A DNA stretch of 24,603 bases, from positions 1-24,603 of the forward strand of contig JAGHTJ010000014.1 of the NCBI GenBank assembly GCA_018065375.1. Reading direction: 5' to 3'. This DNA comes from Candidatus Equinaster intestinalis (lineage in GTDB: Bacteria > Bacillota_A > Clostridia > Oscillospirales > Acutalibacteraceae). Positions within the stretch are counted from its first letter, which is position 1. Every line of letters begins with the position of its first letter. The notes below the pieces were generated by a model that saw only the letters and a program-made list of their open reading frames with translations, was not told where the DNA came from and did not search any database. A program made the translations under genes and the position numbers. Positions 14,946 to 21,461 of the stretch are shown here, in pieces.

Positions 14946-14958
14946 AAATCAATACAGT

Positions 14959-15000
14959 AAACGGCAGGCATCTTGCTTTGTAAGATGCCTGCCGTTTTTC
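14959..15000 (+). terminator. Intrinsic terminator of the ABC operon
   Basis: A perfect 16-bp stem AAACGGCAGGCATCTT/AAGATGCCTGCCGTTT (14959-14974, 14982-14997) with a seven-base loop runs into TTTTTC. It may also stop the convergent XRE gene, though the T-run on that strand is poor. Confidence 0.88.
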
Positions 15001-15008
15001 GTCCGGTA

Positions 15009-15320
15009 TTATTTGTTTGTCAATCGTTCTGCCATACTTATAAGTGCAGTTAAATCGTCCTGCGACATTTTCTTTGATAAATCATACAACCGTTTGACCT
15101 GTTCGGTGTTTTTCAAATCTTCATCGAAAAACTCTTTTGGTGTAATGCCCAAATAATCGCAAATATATAAAAACTCGGTCATTGACGGCAATGCTTTGCC
15201 CGATGTAATACTCCTTATATAACTGTTGCTGTGACCTAAATCAAGACTCATACGGTATTCAGATACATTTTTCTTCAATCGCAGCTCGGTTATTCTGTCT
15301 GCAATATACTTCTCGTTCAA
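15009..15320 (-). CDS. XRE-family transcriptional regulator
   Basis: A 103-aa DNA-binding protein. Residues 6-62 form a helix-turn-helix of the Cro/CI type (ITELRLKKNVSEYRMSLDLG, then SNSYIRSITSGKALPS) with the usual continuation EFLYICDYLGITPKEFF. A short helical tail of about 35 residues may mediate dimerisation. The start codon is TTG at 15320, preceded by AGAGGTGAT. It is divergent from the SLOG gene, and the region between them holds several AACGAT half-sites. It probably represses one or both promoters. Confidence 0.9.
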   Translation of the reverse strand: MNEKYIADRITELRLKKNVSEYRMSLDLGHSNSYIRSITSGKALPSMTEFLYICDYLGITPKEFFDEDLKNTEQVKRLYDLSKKMSQDDLTALISMAERLTNK

Positions 15321-15355
15321 GATTTATCACCTCTATTATTATTCTACAATAATTA

Positions 15356-15450
15356 AATCGTTAATAAGAGGTATACAATTTCTAATTTTATGCTATTTTT
15401 ATTGATATTCAACGATACAATCGTTATAATTGTAATTAAAATAACGATTG
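15356..15450. promoter_or_regulatory. Operator array between the XRE and SLOG genes
   Basis: AATCGTT/AACGAT half-sites occur at 15356-15362, in the dyad AACGATACAATCGTT (15411-15425), and at 15444-15450. CAATCGTTAT (15418-15427) and ATAACGATTG (15441-15450) form a second, perfect 10-bp inverted repeat. The first dyad fills the promoter spacer and the second spans the start of transcription, as expected for repression by the divergent XRE protein. Confidence 0.72.
15402..15430 (+). promoter_or_regulatory. Promoter of the SLOG gene
   Basis: TTGATA (15402-15407) and a perfect TATAAT (15425-15430) are 17 bp apart, overlapping the operator dyad. Confidence 0.8.
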
Positions 15451-15460
15451 GAGTATTAAA

Positions 15461-15970
15461 ATGGAAAATGCAGTATGCTTTATAGGTCATCGAAAAATTA
15501 AAAATTCGCCGCAGCTTCGAGAAAATTTACAAAATATTTTAACAGAACTAATTAACAACGGGGCAGTAAATTTTATTTTCGGCGACCATTCGGAATTTAA
15601 CGACCTATGCTATGAATTGGTAACCTCTTTAAAAGAAAAACACAATCATATTATGCGCATAAAATTCCGCAAGGATTACGAAAATGCAGATGAGTACACA
15701 ATGTCGATATTATCTTCGGGTTTTGAAGATAATATTTGCCCGAAAGGTGTTGGCGGCGCAGGAAAAGCAGGCTACGCCGAACGCAATCAGGCAATGATAA
15801 AAGAAAGCGATATTTGTGTTTTTTATTATGACGAAGACTATCTCCCGCAACGCCGGAAAAACAGCCGTTATGAAATAAACGATTATCAGCCGAAAAGCGG
15901 AACGGCGAAGGCATACCAATTTGCAGTGAAAAACAATAAGCAAATATATAATCTCTTTACTAAAAAATAA
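15461..15970 (+). CDS. SLOG-fold protein (DUF1273/YpsA-like)
   Basis: A 169-aa Rossmann-like protein of the SLOG superfamily, proposed to bind nucleotide-type ligands. The N-terminal CFIGHRKI is the family's glycine-rich start, ERNQAMIKESDICVFYY is the second conserved block, and KSGTAKAYQFAVKNNKQIYNL is the closing nucleotide-contacting strand. The ribosome binding site is GGAG. The gene is visibly richer in A and T than its neighbours, which hints at transfer. It is probably controlled by the divergent XRE regulator. The ligand and output are unknown. Family members occur in phage- and defence-linked settings, but nothing else here shows such a system. Confidence 0.85.
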   Translation: MENAVCFIGHRKIKNSPQLRENLQNILTELINNGAVNFIFGDHSEFNDLCYELVTSLKEKHNHIMRIKFRKDYENADEYTMSILSSGFEDNICPKGVGGAGKAGYAERNQAMIKESDICVFYYDEDYLPQRRKNSRYEINDYQPKSGTAKAYQFAVKNNKQIYNLFTKK

Positions 15971-15974
15971 TATC

Positions 15975-16006
15975 TGATGTAGGAATTTTCTTCCTGCATC
16001 TTTTTT
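15975..16006 (+). terminator. Intrinsic terminator of the SLOG gene
   Basis: GATGTAGGAA and TTCCTGCATC pair with one G-U, with a TTTTC loop, and are followed by TTTTTT. Confidence 0.85.
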
Positions 16007-16017
16007 ATATCGTTCCC

Positions 16018-16046
16018 TTGACATTTTGAAAAGGCAATGGTATAAT
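16018..16046 (+). promoter_or_regulatory. Consensus promoter of the Crp/Fnr-ABC operon
   Basis: A perfect TTGACA (16018-16023) and a perfect TATAAT (16041-16046) with a 17-bp spacer: an ideal housekeeping promoter that would need restraint by a repressor. Confidence 0.9.
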
Positions 16047-16055
16047 AAGAAAAAC

Positions 16056-16071
16056 TGTTCCATTTGGAACA
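16056..16071. promoter_or_regulatory. Palindromic operator, probably for the Crp/Fnr regulator
   Basis: TGTTCCATTTGGAACA is a perfect 6-bp dyad with a four-base centre. Its size and spacing fit Crp/Fnr-type dimers. It begins about ten bases after the -10 box, over the start of transcription, a position expected for autorepression. Confidence 0.7.
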
Positions 16072-16085
16072 CTTTTGGAGGAAAT

Positions 16086-16682
16086 ATGAAGCTAAACGAA
16101 AATTTTTTTCTTTTTAAAAATTTGAATGATGATAAGGTTAAAAGCATCTGCGAAAGGCTCGGTGCCCCGAAAAGCTTTAAAAAGGGCGAAAAGATTTATT
16201 CTACCGATAATTTTTCCCGAGCGCTCTGTATTCAGCTTGAGGGCAGAGCGGTTGCTAAAAGGGGGGAGGTTGTTCGCAGAAGCTTTGAAAAAGGGGATAC
16301 TTTCGGTGCGGCGTCCCTTTTCGGGCAGAGCGAGGAATACGCCACCGATATTTATGCCATTTCGGATAGTACGGCTCTTTTTATTTACCAAAACGAGCTC
16401 GAGGATATTTTTGCGAAATATCCTGCCTGCGCAACGAATTATATAACCTTTCTTTCGGAAAAAATCAGATTTTTAAATAAAAAAATAGACCTCTTTTCCG
16501 CCGGCAGTACAGCTGAAAAGCTGTATCTTTACCTATCGGAAAACGAGGGCAAGCTGAATTTTTCGGCCGTTTCCAGAGCCACCGGAATAGGCAGAACAAG
16601 TCTTTACAGAAGCCTTGCCGAGCTCGAAAACAGCGGACTGATTGAGAGAAAAAACAACATAGTAAAGGTGATTTCAAAATGA
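16086..16682 (+). CDS. Crp/Fnr-family transcriptional regulator
   Basis: A 198-aa regulator: an N-terminal cyclic-nucleotide-binding-type beta-roll (about 15-120), a long dimer helix, and a C-terminal winged helix-turn-helix (SAVSRATGIGRTSLYRSLAELENSGLIERK). The cAMP-contacting glutamate and arginine-serine of E. coli CRP are not present in the equivalent FGAASLFGQSEEYATDIYA, so cAMP is probably not the ligand. No cysteine cluster for an FNR iron-sulphur centre is visible. The start is the ATG at 16086 after GGAGGAAAT. Upstream in-frame codons fall in the promoter and operator. It overlaps the following lipoprotein gene as ATGA and probably controls the whole operon. Confidence 0.9.
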   Translation: MKLNENFFLFKNLNDDKVKSICERLGAPKSFKKGEKIYSTDNFSRALCIQLEGRAVAKRGEVVRRSFEKGDTFGAASLFGQSEEYATDIYAISDSTALFIYQNELEDIFAKYPACATNYITFLSEKIRFLNKKIDLFSAGSTAEKLYLYLSENEGKLNFSAVSRATGIGRTSLYRSLAELENSGLIERKNNIVKVISK

Positions 16683-17650
16683 AAAAAATTATTGCAGTTG
16701 TTTGTGCGGCGGCGCTCGCGCTTTCCCTTGCCGCCTGCAAAACCGAAAAAACACAAGCTCCCGTAAAGGTTTATATGATTAACGGTCCTACCGGTATCGG
16801 GGCGGTAAACCTTATGGAAAAGGCTGAAAAGGGCGAAACCGAAAACAGCTACAGCTTTTCGGTTGTAACCGAGCCCAACGAAATAGTTGCCAAGCTTTCT
16901 TCGGGAGACGCCGATATTGCGGCGGTTGCAACAAATCTTGCCGCTAAAATCTATAATAAAACAAACGGAGGTGTGTCGGTTCTTGCGGTAAATACCCTCG
17001 GAGTTCTCGATATTGTAACAAACGGCACTGAAATTCAGAAGCTCACCGATTTAAAGGGCAAAAAGGTTTATTCAACCGGAAAGGGCGCAAACCCCGAGCT
17101 TATAATAAATTATCTCCTCGCCAAAAACGGTATGAGCGATAAGGATTTTAATATGACCTATATGGCTGACGGTACCGAGCTTTTAACGGTTTTCGCCAAG
17201 GAAAAGGATGCCGTTATTATCGCGCCGGAGCCCGTAGCCTCCTCGATAACCGCAAAATATGAAACATCGAAAATCGGTCTTTCTCTTACCGATGAATGGA
17301 AAAAGGTTTCAAGCGATAGCTCGCTTATGATGGGTTGCGTGGTAGTTCGCAATGATTTTTTAAGTAGAAATCCCGAGACGGTAAAGGCATTTTTAAAGGA
17401 GTATGAGGCCTCCGCCAATGCCGCAAATGAAAATGCCGACAGCTCTGCCGCCCTCTGCGAAAAGTACGGCATTGTAGCCAAGGCGGCAATCGCAAAAAAG
17501 GCGATGCCCGGATGCAATATCTGTTTTGTAACCGGCGAAGAAATGAAAACCGGACTTTCGGGTTATCTCAAGGTTTTATTCGATTATGACAAAACATCGG
17601 TAGGCGGTAAACTTCCGGCAGACGATTTTTACTATGCTTATGAAAAATAA
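16679..17650 (+). CDS. ABC transporter substrate-binding lipoprotein, NitT/TauT (NMT1/SsuA-like) type
   Basis: A 323-aa lipoprotein with signal peptide and lipobox LAAC (C20). The mature part follows the SsuA/NMT1 pattern: an opening strand and GPTGIGAVNLM, then LSSGDADIAAVATN, LTDLKGKKVYSTGKGANPE, and a C-terminal RNPETVKAFLKEYEAS. This group delivers nitrate, taurine, alkanesulphonates, thiamine precursors or similar small molecules to the permease. The substrate cannot be read from sequence. The start overlaps the regulator stop by four bases, and the permease gene starts inside its last codons. Confidence 0.92.
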   Translation: MKKIIAVVCAAALALSLAACKTEKTQAPVKVYMINGPTGIGAVNLMEKAEKGETENSYSFSVVTEPNEIVAKLSSGDADIAAVATNLAAKIYNKTNGGVSVLAVNTLGVLDIVTNGTEIQKLTDLKGKKVYSTGKGANPELIINYLLAKNGMSDKDFNMTYMADGTELLTVFAKEKDAVIIAPEPVASSITAKYETSKIGLSLTDEWKKVSSDSSLMMGCVVVRNDFLSRNPETVKAFLKEYEASANAANENADSSAALCEKYGIVAKAAIAKKAMPGCNICFVTGEEMKTGLSGYLKVLFDYDKTSVGGKLPADDFYYAYEK

Positions 17651-18392
17651 TACAAAAAAAATAATCTTTCGCGCCGCCGCCGTGCTCTTCTGGATAGGGG
17701 TATGGTATTTAGCGGCAGAGCTTGTAAATCCGGGCTTGTTTTTAAAGGTGCCCACACCCTACGATACGGTGGTTTCCTTTATACAAAATGTCGGTCAGGC
17801 AGAGTTCTGGACGGCGGTTGCAACCTCTCTGCTTCATATAACGGCAGGCTTTGTCTGCGCCGTGATTTTGGGGCTTTTATTCGGTATGCTTTCGGGGAAT
17901 TCAAGGTTTTTTGCAGGGCTTACCTCCCCGATAGTGCATCTGATACGGAGCGTTCCGGTAGCGGCATTTATAATACTTGCCTGGCTTTGGGTGCCGAATG
18001 ATATTCTGCCCGCCGTAATCTCCTTTTTGATGGTATTGCCGATAATCTGGTCGGCAACCGAGCAGGCTGTGCGCCAAACCGATAAAAAGCTTCTCGAAAT
18101 GGCGAAAATTATGGGAATGCCGAAACTCAAAATGGAGCTTCATATAAAGTTTTTCGGACTTTTGCCGAGCTTCAGAGCGGCGGTAGTAAGCGGTCTCGGT
18201 TACGCCTGGAAATCGGGTGTAGCCGCCGAGGTAATATGCAACCCCACCGGCAGTATCGGTTCGCTTTTGTCGTCCGCAAAGCAGAATATAGACTACCCGC
18301 AGGTCTTCGCCGTAACCCTTACGATAGTGCTTTTGAGCCTGCTGATTGAAAACATAATAAAGCTTGTGTGGAGGGAGAAAAAATATGATTGA
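17640..18392 (+). CDS. ABC transporter permease, NitT/TauT type
   Basis: A roughly 250-aa inner-membrane subunit with about six helices. The EAA loop that docks the ATPase is visible as EMAKIMGMPKLKMELHIKFFGLLPS. The start overlaps the end of the binding-protein gene. ATG codons at 17634 and 17640 are both possible and neither has a clear Shine-Dalgarno site, so translation is probably coupled. I chose 17640 because it gives the usual basic N-terminus (MKNNTKK). The stop overlaps the ATPase start by a few bases. Confidence 0.9.
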   Translation: MKNNTKKIIFRAAAVLFWIGVWYLAAELVNPGLFLKVPTPYDTVVSFIQNVGQAEFWTAVATSLLHITAGFVCAVILGLLFGMLSGNSRFFAGLTSPIVHLIRSVPVAAFIILAWLWVPNDILPAVISFLMVLPIIWSATEQAVRQTDKKLLEMAKIMGMPKLKMELHIKFFGLLPSFRAAVVSGLGYAWKSGVAAEVICNPTGSIGSLLSSAKQNIDYPQVFAVTLTIVLLSLLIENIIKLVWREKKYD

Positions 18393-18948
18393 GATTAAAA
18401 ATATTTCCTTTTCATACGGCGAAAAAAAGGTTTTTGAAAACTTTTCGCTCACGGTAAAGTCCCGCGAGCGTATCTGCCTTACAGCCCGCTCGGGAAGGGG
18501 TAAAACCACCCTCTTAAGGCTGATAACGGGGCTTGAAAAACCGCAGAGCGGAGAGATAAAAACAGATGAAAGCACTAAATTTTCCTGCGTTTTTCAAGAG
18601 GATAGGTTGCTTCCGCATCATACCGTACTGCGAAACCTTTCGCTTTTCGGAGATGTAAAGAGGGCAAAGATACTCCTCGATAGGCTCGGAATAGGCGCCG
18701 AAGCATCAAAATATCCCAACACCTTAAGCGGGGGAATGAAACGCCGCGTAGCCCTTGCCCGCGCCCTGATACGTCAGGCGGACGTGTATATTTTTGATGA
18801 GCCCTTTACAGGGCTGGACGATACCACTAAAAAATCGGCGGCAGAGCTGATAAACGAAAGCTGTAAAGATAAAACGGTTATCCTCGTTTCCCACGAAACG
18901 GACGATGCAAAGCTTTTAAATGCCGAAATAGTGGATATTTCAGAATAA
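18385..18948 (+). CDS. ABC transporter ATPase, NitT/TauT type, short form
   Basis: A 187-aa ATPase. Walker A reads ARSGRGKTT (34-42), with alanine for the usual first glycine. The Q-loop is at Q71, the signature LSGGMKR at 114-120, Walker B VYIFDEP at 134-140, and the switch histidine H170. All catalytic residues are present, but the protein is shorter than the usual 240-260 aa and stops soon after H170, so the C-terminal subdomain is missing. The ATG at 18385 follows GGAGGGAG and lies inside the permease's last codons. It is the last gene of the regulator-importer operon. Confidence 0.9.
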   Translation: MIEIKNISFSYGEKKVFENFSLTVKSRERICLTARSGRGKTTLLRLITGLEKPQSGEIKTDESTKFSCVFQEDRLLPHHTVLRNLSLFGDVKRAKILLDRLGIGAEASKYPNTLSGGMKRRVALARALIRQADVYIFDEPFTGLDDTTKKSAAELINESCKDKTVILVSHETDDAKLLNAEIVDISE

Positions 18949-18963
18949 GATTTAATGAAAAAC

Positions 18964-18978
18964 AAACCCGGGAGGGCA
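18964..18978 (+). repeat. Left 15-bp terminal inverted repeat
   Basis: AAACCCGGGAGGGCA, exactly complementary to 19679-19693. It starts 15 bp after the ABC ATPase stop codon. Confidence 0.8.
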
Positions 18979-19016
18979 ATGGCACAGCCGCACAAGGATG
19001 TTTTTTTGCATAGTAA

Positions 19017-19053
19017 AACCCGCCGAAGAGATCTGTTCTCTCTTCGGCGGGTT
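19017..19053. terminator. Strong hairpin, possible bidirectional terminator
   Basis: A perfect 15-bp stem AACCCGCCGAAGAGA/TCTCTTCGGCGGGTT with a seven-base loop. The trailing T-runs are short on both strands (TTATTTAAT and TTTTAC). It could end both the importer operon and the acetyltransferase gene. Confidence 0.65.
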
Positions 19054-19088
19054 ATTTAATCTTGTGATTGTTCGACGAAAAGACACAA

Positions 19089-19574
19089 TCATTCGACAAA
19101 CTGTAATTCATCTCTCCGCTCGTCTTTTTTGCGAACATATAGTGGACCTTCTTCACCGGCTTCACCTGTCGGTATAAAACCTGCTTTATTCAGGACTTTT
19201 TTGGAAGCGATATTGGACTCTTCCGTTTCAGCCATGACACAATTTATACAGGGCTGCAACAATGCCCAGTCCGTAAGTGCCGATACTGCTTCCGTTGCAT
19301 AGCCACAGCCTTGATAATCCTCTGCAATGCCATATCCGATTTCTGTAATTCCTTCTTTGGTAATTCCTTTGAAGCAAATCTCTCCGATATGAGTGCCATC
19401 CTTCAATTCAATCATCCAGATTGCATACCATTCCCACTGATCCGGATGCGAAAGGCAGCCGTCCAGCATTTCCGTGTAAGCTGCTTTCAAAACATCAACA
19501 GACTGCTCTGCAATGAACGCCATCATCTGTTCTTGAGAAGCTGCATATATTTTCAAGTGATTTGTTTCTATCAT
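19089..19574 (-). CDS. GNAT-family N-acetyltransferase, RimJ/RimL-like
   Basis: A 161-aa acetyl-CoA-dependent acetyltransferase. The acetyl-CoA site is seen as IGYGIAEDYQGCGYATEAVSALTDWA, equivalent to the Q/RxxGxG/A motif, followed by AETEESNIASKKVLNKAGF, the standard RimJ-type block. The acceptor may be a protein N-terminus, an amine metabolite or an antibiotic. The binding site GGGGGAG precedes the ATG. Codon choice and base composition look unlike the neighbouring genes, and the gene lies alone inside the inverted repeats, so acquisition by transfer is likely. Confidence 0.92.
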   Translation of the reverse strand: MIETNHLKIYAASQEQMMAFIAEQSVDVLKAAYTEMLDGCLSHPDQWEWYAIWMIELKDGTHIGEICFKGITKEGITEIGYGIAEDYQGCGYATEAVSALTDWALLQPCINCVMAETEESNIASKKVLNKAGFIPTGEAGEEGPLYVRKKDERRDELQFVE

Positions 19575-19678
19575 GTTCTCCCCCGATAGATTCCTGTTTG
19601 TCTACGACTATAACGAGCATCGGATTTTGCCATACAAAATCCACATTCAAGAATACTTCCTTATCCGCCTGGAGCGAA
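19575..19678 (-). other. Leader of the GNAT gene inside the putative element
   Basis: Only one clear structure is seen here, a 7-bp hairpin GATTTTG/CAAAATC (19623-19641). No convincing promoter is visible. An open frame on the minus strand runs from the inverted repeat through this stretch, and near the other repeat a similar peptide (K-D/E-VFL) can be read, so both ends may derive from one older sequence. Confidence 0.35.
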
Positions 19679-19693
19679 TGCCCTCCCGGGTTT
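19679..19693 (-). repeat. Right 15-bp terminal inverted repeat
   Basis: TGCCCTCCCGGGTTT on the plus strand, the exact inverse of 18964-18978. It lies 16 bp beyond the stop codon of the acyl-CoA ligase gene. Confidence 0.8.
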
Positions 19694-19709
19694 ATATAAA
19701 TCTTTCCGA

Positions 19710-21461
19710 TTATTTATTTTCTTCTTCCCCTTTTTCTTGCTCTTTTTCCTTATTGATTTTTGCGATTTCTTCTTCCTCGAGGGTGCGGTAGGCAACCTTG
19801 CCCACAAGGGTTTTGGGGAGGTCTTCGCGTATTTCTATATCATACGGCATTGCATATTTTGCAATGTTTTTGCGGCAATAATCAAAGAGCTCATCTATGG
19901 TTTCCTTACTTGTAGGTACGTCCTTTGCGAGCTTTACGAATGCCTTTACCTTTTGTATCTTATACGGGTCGGGAACTCCGATTATACAGCTCATCTGGAT
20001 TTTTTCGTGGGCATCGAGAATGTTTTCAAGCTGGCTCGGATATACATTATATCCCGAGGTGATTATCATTCGTTTTGCTCTGCCCTTAAAGTAGATAAAG
20101 CCCTCCGAATCCATAACTCCGAGGTCGCCGGTGCGAACCCAAACAAGGCCGTCCTCATGCTCGCGCAGGGTTTGGGCGGTTTCTTCGGGGTGGTTCATAT
20201 ATTCCTTCATAACGGTAGGACCCGCAAGCAGTATTTCACCCTCGGTATCAAAGGGCAATTCCTCCTCGGTTTCGGGGTCTACTATTTTTATGTAGGTATC
20301 GGGGAAGGGCACACCTATACTGCCCGCCTTGAACATGTGCGGCGGGGTAAGACAGCAGGCGGTAACCGTTTCGGTTGTACCGTAGCCCTCGCGAACCTGG
20401 ATAACTGCCTTATGGTCATAAAGGAATTTATCGAGCTTCTTCTTTAATTCCACCGAGAGGGAATCTCCACCCGAGAAAACACCCTTAAGACTGCTTAAAT
20501 CGGCGCCGTCCATACATTTTACGCGAAGCAGGGCTTCATAAAGGGTGGGAACGCCGGCTATAAAGTTACATTTATATTTTACGATGAGCTTTGCATAGCT
20601 ATCGGCGGTAAAGCGGGGAACCAAAATACATCTTCCGCCTTGAGAAAGCATTGTATGCACGCATACACCAAGACCGAAACCGTGGAAAAGCGGCATAGCG
20701 GCAAGCATTTTATCCCCTATGCGGAACATCGGGTTTGCGGCTATAACCTGCGCGCCTAAAGCGTTGAAGTTTTTATTTGTAAGCACAATTCCCTTTGTAG
20801 TTCCGGTAGTACCGCCCGAATAAAGGATAACTGCCGGGTCATCGGAGCTTCTTTTAACGCGATAATTAAAGAAGCAATAGCGATTGAGCCTTAAAAAGTT
20901 TTTCCAATGAATTACGGGAGCATTCGAGGGAATTTTTTCGATTTTTCTGCCCTCGGTAAGCATATATCCCGCCTTAATCGGTTGCGAGAGCTCGTCTTTT
21001 ACGCTGGCAAGAATAATATTAACTACCTTTGTATTTTGTCTTATGCTCTCAAACTTACTGTAAAACTGGTCGAGTGTAACGGCGGTTACGCTTTCACTTT
21101 CATTCAGATAAAATTCTATCTCCTTTTCGGCTGAAAGGGGGTGTATCATATTTGCGATACCGCCCACAAGGTTTAAGGCATAGAAAAGGTAAATAGCCTG
21201 CGGACAGTTCGGCAGAGCAATCGTAACCTTATCCCCCTGCCTTACGCCAATCGTTTTAAGGGATTTTGCGCAGAGGTGAACCATTTGTACGAGCTTTTTA
21301 TATGTAGTTGATTTTCCCATGAAATCGAATGCGATATTATCGGGATATTCCTCGGCGATTTTTTCCACCGCCTCAAACATAGAGCCCTCAAAATATTCAA
21401 GATGGAGCGGAACGCCGCCCATGTGATTTGCCCAGGGAGTTTTTGCCGTGATGTTTGCCAT
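19710..21461 (-). CDS. AMP-dependent acyl-CoA synthetase/ligase
   Basis: A 583-aa member of the ANL adenylating superfamily, which activates a carboxylic acid to acyl-AMP and then to acyl-CoA. Motifs in order: A3 P-loop LYSGGTTGTTKG (213-224), A5 GYGTTE (359-364), A7 TGDLG (444-448), hinge arginine in FKGRAKRMI (R461), GYNVYP, and the catalytic A10 lysine K555 in LPKTLVGKVAYR. Length fits long- or medium-chain fatty acyl-CoA synthetases. A charged tail (EKEQEKGEEENK) ends the protein. Its ATG overlaps the stop of the acyltransferase gene (TAATG), so the two are translated together. The substrate is unknown, and no terminator is obvious before the inverted repeat. Confidence 0.93.
   Translation of the reverse strand: MANITAKTPWANHMGGVPLHLEYFEGSMFEAVEKIAEEYPDNIAFDFMGKSTTYKKLVQMVHLCAKSLKTIGVRQGDKVTIALPNCPQAIYLFYALNLVGGIANMIHPLSAEKEIEFYLNESESVTAVTLDQFYSKFESIRQNTKVVNIILASVKDELSQPIKAGYMLTEGRKIEKIPSNAPVIHWKNFLRLNRYCFFNYRVKRSSDDPAVILYSGGTTGTTKGIVLTNKNFNALGAQVIAANPMFRIGDKMLAAMPLFHGFGLGVCVHTMLSQGGRCILVPRFTADSYAKLIVKYKCNFIAGVPTLYEALLRVKCMDGADLSSLKGVFSGGDSLSVELKKKLDKFLYDHKAVIQVREGYGTTETVTACCLTPPHMFKAGSIGVPFPDTYIKIVDPETEEELPFDTEGEILLAGPTVMKEYMNHPEETAQTLREHEDGLVWVRTGDLGVMDSEGFIYFKGRAKRMIITSGYNVYPSQLENILDAHEKIQMSCIIGVPDPYKIQKVKAFVKLAKDVPTSKETIDELFDYCRKNIAKYAMPYDIEIREDLPKTLVGKVAYRTLEEEEIAKINKEKEQEKGEEENK

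Larger units (their letters stand above)
18964..19693. mobile_element. Putative non-autonomous element with inverted ends carrying a GNAT gene
   Basis: A perfect 15-bp inverted repeat, AAACCCGGGAGGGCA, lies at 18964-18978 and (inverted) at 19679-19693. The similarity continues imperfectly inward for about 35 bp with one gap, including AAGGA and a T-rich stretch. The 730-bp interval holds one acetyltransferase gene and a strong hairpin, and no transposase. It sits between an operon end and a convergent gene. I see no clear target-site duplication, so its mobility is inferred. Confidence 0.5.

Noticed and set aside
15009..15970. XRE/SLOG pair as a toxin-antitoxin system
   Set aside because: The genes are divergent and not co-directional, the SLOG protein is not a known toxin type, and the operator layout fits ordinary repression.
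18979..19059. A 26-codon plus-strand frame (MAQPHKDVFLHS...) beginning at the left inverted repeat
   Set aside because: It reads straight through the 15-bp hairpin stem and has no homology I recognise. It may be a remnant shared by the two element ends, but it is not supported as a gene.
20907..21134. Plus-strand open frames opposite the acyl-CoA ligase
   Set aside because: Shadow frames without start signals inside a strongly conserved gene.
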